Assembly: GCA_037178855.1 (NCBI GenBank)
Contig: JASJZC010000005.1
Location: forward strand, 10,106,001 to 10,170,000
Direction: 5' to 3'
DNA length: 64,000 bases
Source of the DNA: Oscheius sp. JU75
Taxonomy: Eukaryota; Nematoda; Chromadorea; Rhabditida; Rhabditidae
The position numbers were made by a program, and so were the translations under genes. Below are positions 58,501 through 64,000 of this stretch, piece by piece (positions within the stretch are counted from its first letter, which is position 1; each line of letters begins with the position of its first letter). Below the pieces are notes generated by a model. The model was not told where the DNA came from. It did no database searches and saw only the letters and a program-made list of their open reading frames with translations.

Positions 58501-61500
58501 TTTTCTTTTACTTTTGGATCACGTGGTCATCATGAATCTTCAACTTTCCTCCTGAATTCTTCATCTTTCTGATCATAGAATTCGTGAGAAAGCCACGTAT
58601 ATCCCAAATTAGAAGCCTTAATAAATTAGTAACTCTTACTCTGAATCAGAGTTCCCACCCGTACTGTCTGATTATCACAAGTAACCTCCCTTTGTCTTTG
58701 AAAGAGTCCAGGATAAGAAATGTTCATAATGGACTCGCTTGGAGCAAAACACTGGCTATAGATGTAGTCCATTCTCAAAGGCAAGTCCCCGACCTAGAAG
58801 TCCATAATACCAAATAAACTAACTTGTAGTCCTGACGTGAGCAGTCGTCGTGGTAGTCCACCTCCTGGTAGACCTACAGTATCCCATTCTCTTGGTAGTG
58901 CTGGCTTCTTGCGACTCGGTGATCCTAAAGGGTTCTCGCGCTGACCGATGACTGTTTTCGAAGCAAATCCGAATTCGAAGCGCTACCGAACAGATGACGA
59001 GGCGCAGAGAGATGAAGCGAGCCAGCCATCTGCGGGAGAACATCGGAGCTTGAGTGGACTCAAACTGTTGGTGGTTACGATTTCCTGTCAAGTGAAAACT
59101 GTTTCCAATTGCTTTGTTAGTTCAAACTTGAAAATTTTGCAACGCAATTAGGAAGTGGTGATCGTAATTCAGCAGAAGTTCTAGTCCACTCCAGCTTCGA
59201 TCTTCTCTTGTAGACGGCTGGCCCTTTATCCCTATCTACAACGACAATTACGACAACAACAGCTGAACGACTACCAACAACAAAACAAACACTAAAAGAA
59301 CTAAAAGATCTCCGACCTCCCTAGCGAGAAGCCAACGACCGAAGAAATGACTGTTAGCAGTTCTAACAGGAGATGGACTACCACGATATTTTGGTTTTAT
59401 GGACTTCGAGGCCGGCGACTTGGATTTAGAATGGACAATTTCAATATTTAAGTCTTGCTTCAAATACAGGTCATTGGGAGCACATCTTATCCTGGACTCA
59501 CTCGTAGACAATACGGAAGCTATTATGAAAATAAGAGAGTACAGTTGAAACCACTGGTTGCCCGACGGTACGGGTGAGGGCACTGATTCCGAGACAGTAC
59601 GACTGGGAGAGACGGAACCAATGAGATTATTGACACCGAGAGTATAAGAGGTTGAGTAACTCTGCCATAGTCATCTGAACGAACAACAAAAAGATTTTCG
59701 ATTCCTTAATGGGCAGCTGCAGCTGTCATGACATGAATATACTTCCTGTCTTATTATCTAACAAGCGCGTGTTATACTTGAACTAAGTGTGTTTTCTCAG
59801 TACGCGTTTCCATGCACTGAATAGAAAGATCAGCCTTAATTCGGCATCATTTTTTTGGGGGATGAATCTAAAGAAAAGGAGAATTAGTGCTTGTTCAGTG
59901 ACCTTGAATAGGGTGATGATGAGTGACTATGTACATTTGTTCAAGAATATCAGAGAGACAGAGAGACAAGGAATCAGATTCCTCCAATCAAAGACCACAA
60001 GTAGCAAAACGGAACACGACGCCATTTCCTGGCCATTCTCGATTCATTAACGTCTGCATGTCATATTATTTACGGCCTGGACAACACCCAGGCCTCTCTT
60101 ATTCATGATTTCTTAAGGCTTCTTTCTGCTATTCATATAACAAATAGGAAATTCATGGTCACATGGCATTACTAAAGATTCTGTCATCAGAATAGCTCAA
60201 AAGTCATTCGCATTATCACTGCTCGGAAAATGAATAGGCTTCAGAGATCGATTGTTTTGACTTCCATCGTATAATGGCATGTAACGGCGAGAAAATACTA
60301 TGTAATTCGGGTTGTTCACCTGCCCAAGCAGATGGAATTAGAGAAATGGAAATAGCCCTGGGAATGATGTGAACTTAGAAGAGAACAGTCAATACTTGCT
60401 GACAAGTAGCGGGAACAGGTGGGAATTACCATGACTAAATTTGAATTAGTAAGTGGTGAGTGAACTATAGTTGTCTGACAGTCATGGGACATAAAGCAAA
60501 AATTGTACAGCTGAAAAAGCGGGGAGTGGAGAGATTTATAGGGTCTCAGTTTCTGTCACAATCTCAGTCTTTTTAGAGATCACTGAACCTCTGCAACTCG
60601 GGTACACCCCATGTCATTAGCAGGAATAACAACCTGCCAAAAATACCTCCCTTCCTTCCTAATGAGACATCCAGAAGAGAGATTCTTGAAAGAGAACACG
60701 GATATTTGAAAATATCTCCAAGATCAAAAGCGGATTAGCCTAATTCCAGGAAATGATCCCGTTTGCAGAAATTAACGTACAACGTTCGAGCCATAATGAG
60801 ACACCTGTCCATTACTTATGGGAAAATTGAAGTCAATTTTTGATTTAGACAGCTGGACGACCATTTTCGTAAAGTAGGAGAGAGTGAGTCCACAAAATAC
60901 CCTTTACGTTCCGGTTTAACCCGACAGGAAATTCGAATTTCCTACCCGATTTCAAGAAGGAAATTGGGAGCAAAAACACTGTCAGTTCTCATGATGATGT
61001 CGGGCACAACAGCTGGCTCTGGGAGCCAGGTGGAAAAGAGCATATCCTGAGGAAATTGAGATGGAAATAGCTTGAGGGACAGGTGGGAATGTTTTGACAT
61101 TTAGAGAGAGCAGGAAGGAAATTGAGTCTGAGAGACAGAGAATAATCCATGAGTACGATGCAACAAAGCGGCAACTTTGACCGATTGGGTGAACTTCTTA
61201 GCTGGAACTAAAAAAGATTAAAAAAATCTCATCTTGATGTCAAGATAGGGTTCTGAGAAATTTATATTAGGCTAATTCAGATTCCTTGGGGGTCGTTGAA
61301 GAAGGCTGTGTCTCTCTAACTTTATTCTTATTCTTAAACCTTTAGCTTTAAACAAGAAACAACTGTCCATCAAAAGAGACTTTGGTAAAAAAAAAGCTAT
61401 TTGAATCACGACTGGGCAATTATAGGCCATCTGTACAAAATCGAATAATCCTTAATTCGACAAAAAAGTTGAGCGGAGCGGAAGAGCACATATTCTAACA

Positions 61501-63090
61501 AACAGAACTTTAGAAGGAAGTTTGATTTGCGATTTCCCAGAGATAGAGAGAGAGACAGAGAGAAAAATTATTGAACTTTTTACCGCTGATACAAAAGAAC
61601 ATAGAGGGAACAGTGGCCGCCTCGGCGGGCCGTGACGAAAAATTCAAGCCCCCTGGCATTAATTCTTTATGGGAGGCCATGAAAAATTTGTGAGTGTGTT
61701 GCATAGCGAAGTCAACGGCCTCCTAGTTTGGAGGAAGGGGAAAAACAGGGCCCTTTGTGAAAAATGTATAACTTTCGTGGAAGCCAAATGCTTCCAGCTG
61801 ACTTCACATATTCCGACTGATGATATTTCTGATGCATTCACAGGTGTTATAGACTGGACAAAGTTTTCACTTGATTAAGAGTTGCGAATGTTATCGGTTA
61901 GTAATTTGATTTGATCTGTACGTATGCAAAGAAGTTTATAGTCGAGAGAAGAATGAAGTGTTTACACAACATTATAGATTTTCTTAGCTTATTGAGACAG
62001 ATACATTGTGCAGAAACTCATATATATGCAACTTCTTACGGCTGCGTTACGATTGTATAAAAATATGCTTTTTCGGATGCTTCAGGCACAGTAGGCCCAC
62101 ACGCGGGGCCTTGAACAGTCGCTAAAACCATAGGCTACTCTATTGCGGGCAAAAGTTAAAATCCGGGGAAACAACTTCTTTATACATGCGTTGACAATGA
62201 GGAGAATATAAAGTGAGAGACAAGGCGACCTTGAGGACAGAGAGTGTGACGCGTCACATAAGGTACCTGCAAATATGAAATTTGTAAGCAGTTTCTCAAA
62301 AGGAAGACGGGTGGTAACAAAGAAATGTCAAGAGACATAAGCGGTGAGCTGTAAAATCTTTTGAGTTTTGAAGTGACCACCCAAAAGATCTCCCTCGTGA
62401 CCACTAAAGAACTCATAAATATTCTTTTTACAATCCGGGCACGTGTACTCCTTAGAAAGAGATTAGAAAGCGCACTGGCAGGTGGCGCCAGCGCTAGTAA
62501 AAGAGTCCCAAGTTCGATACCCGCCACAGCCCAACCAAGGCTTGCATCCTCTCACAGAGGTCGTGGTAGTACGAAGGTGAAGGCATTCATAGAAAAGATT
62601 GGGCAGCTTAGGAACGGAATGCCCCGCGATTTGGCCCCTCAGAAAGCCTCCGCAACGGTCGGCGTCGCAAGACCCTGCAGGAGCTTGACTCACAGAGCTC
62701 TCCAAGGATCTCTGTCGTTCGCCAGAAACTTTAACAACAAATTCTACATTGGCAATAAATAGGAGAAGCTTTTTCAAAGAACATATGACTCCCCTAACAA
62801 TCTTCTTCACATTGCTATAACGTGACAGGATTGCTAGATTGTCGGATCTACCTCAGTTTTCCACGCTTTCTAGAAGGATAAGATACTTTTTCATCGCTAG
62901 TGTCATCCCTGTCAGGTACTGAGGCTGGTTCTGCATAAGTTTCTTCTTCCGACTTTTCAGAACAGTTGACCAAGCTCTTGCCTCTTGCGAATTGTTCCCA
63001 CAATTTGGCTAGGACTCATCGCATTTGCTTTTGACCCTTGGATTCTTGTGACCAAAGCACTCCATCCACCATTTATTGATCTCATCCTCA
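55600..63090. other. Gene-free intergenic DNA
   Basis: No convincing gene found. Open frames at 57174, 58584, 59787, 61669 and 62361 (plus) lack motifs and splice support. Repeated GGATTA/TAATCC motifs occur near 58090-58135 and 60730. At 62463-62540 a box-B-like AGTTCGATACC hints at a SINE. Confidence 0.4.
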
Positions 63091-63099
63091 TATTCTTCC

Positions 63100-63925
63100 C
63101 TGGGAGTCACATCGAACAGTACCTCTCCGTCGTGTTGTCTTTGCATGCGCTTCCGTACAGCACGTTTTGTATGAGCACGGTCGCTCTATCGCCTTCACCT
63201 TCTTCTCGTTCTCTTGGAAGCCGCGCACAGTTCAGCTCCTTTTCGTCGTCCTCCTTTGCGACTTCCAGGTATTTGGCTTCTCCATGGTGAGCTGCATGAA
63301 TACGCTTTTCCGTGACAGAACGAGATTCCTCATTCGTGAACGCAGAGCAGGGTCCATACGGGTCTTCCAAATGTGCTGCTTGTAATCTGTGAAAGTACAG
63401 TCAAAAGGTAGTGTCTCTCTGTCTTCTGTTTTATAAAATGAATTGGGGTCAGCCGAAGCCTTGCAGACATGACAGTAATCGTGAAACACCTTTCCTGTCC
63501 TATTCACCACATCGAATACTGGCTTGTACTGGCTAAGATCTTTTGATTCTTCGCCTCCTTCCACGATTCCAAAGCCTGTTTCCGCCAGATCGCGAGCTCA
63601 TCAGCGAAGTCGCTCTCGTCCAATTCGTCCGCTTTTCCTACTCTGTTGTGGACAGGAGAAGGGTAGGATATTCATTTTTTTCTCTCCTTGATGTCTCTCC
63701 CATAATATTGGATCATCAAATCGTGGACTGTTCCTGCATATTTGGCGTTGTTATCCATAATTACTCCTTTTCCTTCGTGTGCTAATCGAATATGTCTTCT
63801 CACGTTGTTTCTACTGATATAGGACATGTATTTGCATTCTGTGCATTGGAACATGGGCTTTTTCAGGTGCTCTCTTATCATATGGTCACGAGCTTAAAAG
63901 GTCGGTGAACGAAGGAGCAGATAGG
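63100..63925 (-). CDS. C2H2 zinc-finger protein, partial; exon structure unresolved
   Basis: On the minus strand, after an acceptor near 63899, a frame reads RDHMIREHLKKP (end of one finger) and then a full C2H2 finger FQCTECKYMSYISRNNVRRH with IRLAH (63846-63778). Further down HDYCHVCKAS and FTDYKQHIWKTRMDPALRSR (63490-63330) look like a second, divergent finger, and a basic SQRRTTKRS tail follows. The 5' exons lie beyond the right edge. Intron borders between the two fingers are not settled. Such proteins usually bind DNA; the fingers here are spaced unlike a standard tandem array. Confidence 0.55.
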
Positions 63926-64000
63926 AATTTACTTGATTTGTTTTTCAGCTTAGTAAAAAAAACCGATAGATTGCAAACTTTAATAGACGCAGTGATTCCT

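Noticed and set aside
61669-61878. 69-codon plus ORF (MGGHEKFVSVLHSEV...)
   Set aside because: Residue composition is plausible, but there are no splice signals, no neighbours and no recognised motif.
62463-62540. Possible tRNA or SINE with a box-B-like AGTTCGATACC
   Set aside because: The T stem does not pair convincingly and no box A is placed at the right distance.

Overview
This window is animal nuclear DNA from an invertebrate with a compact gene style. Almost every gene is split by introns of about 34-45 nt with GT...(T)TTCAG boundaries, so most coding regions had to be assembled from short open pieces. Five genes have an unpaired TTTCAG-type acceptor 6-28 nt upstream of their start codon, which suggests spliced-leader trans-splicing (as in nematodes, flatworms and larvacean tunicates). 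I cannot name the species. CTGTCTCT/AGAGACAG microsatellites recur throughout.

Layout. 0-0.5 kb: a secreted antistasin/WAP-type protease-inhibitor-like gene (minus) running off the left edge. 0.7-3.5 kb: remains of RTE-like LINEs, a dispersed repeat and a 79-aa PPxY protein. 3.8-7.3 kb: a complete but divergent p97/CDC48 AAA+ ATPase (minus). 7.7-9.2 kb: repeats and a pogo-like MITE. 9.9-12.7 kb: a small spliced ORF and a novel 647-aa multi-pass membrane protein with an acidic repeat tail. 12.8-15.1 kb: an atlastin-like protein whose P-loop lysine is replaced by threonine. 15.1-19.1 kb: a long gene of unknown family. 19.1-19.8 kb: pseudogene debris from two genes of this window (the glycine-rich gene and the p97 gene). 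19.8-20.9 kb: an LTR retrotransposon pol fragment. 21.4-22.3 kb: a secreted glycine-rich protein with a TATA box. 22.8-25.3 kb: a CYP4-like P450 fragment bracketed by Tc1-like terminal repeats, next to a complete Tc1-like element. 25.4-28.4 kb: a Spinster-type MFS transporter (minus). 28.5-32.9 kb: noncoding DNA with foldback repeats and a dead mariner. 33.0-36.5 kb: a 1028-aa AIG1/septin-like GTPase with Cys-rich modules. 36.5-36.9 kb: a small convergent gene. 37.0-41.9 kb: a broken second copy, and the tail of a third, of the 15-19 kb family, interrupted by Tc1-like foldback elements. 42.2-51.7 kb: a 399-aa Gln-rich protein (minus) with a 6.3-kb first intron. 51.7-63 kb: almost gene-free, with duplicated noncoding elements. 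63.1-63.9 kb: part of a C2H2 zinc-finger gene.

The left half, with divergent GTPase relatives, a p97 paralogue and a tandemly duplicated orphan family mixed with transposons, looks like a fast-evolving accessory region. The right half looks like the regulatory surroundings of one Gln-rich gene. No functional link between neighbouring genes can be proved from sequence alone. The strongest candidates for undescribed biology are the orphan family (15.1-19.1 and 37.0-41.9 kb), the atlastin-like pseudo-GTPase, and the duplicated noncoding element at 47.7/53.7 kb.
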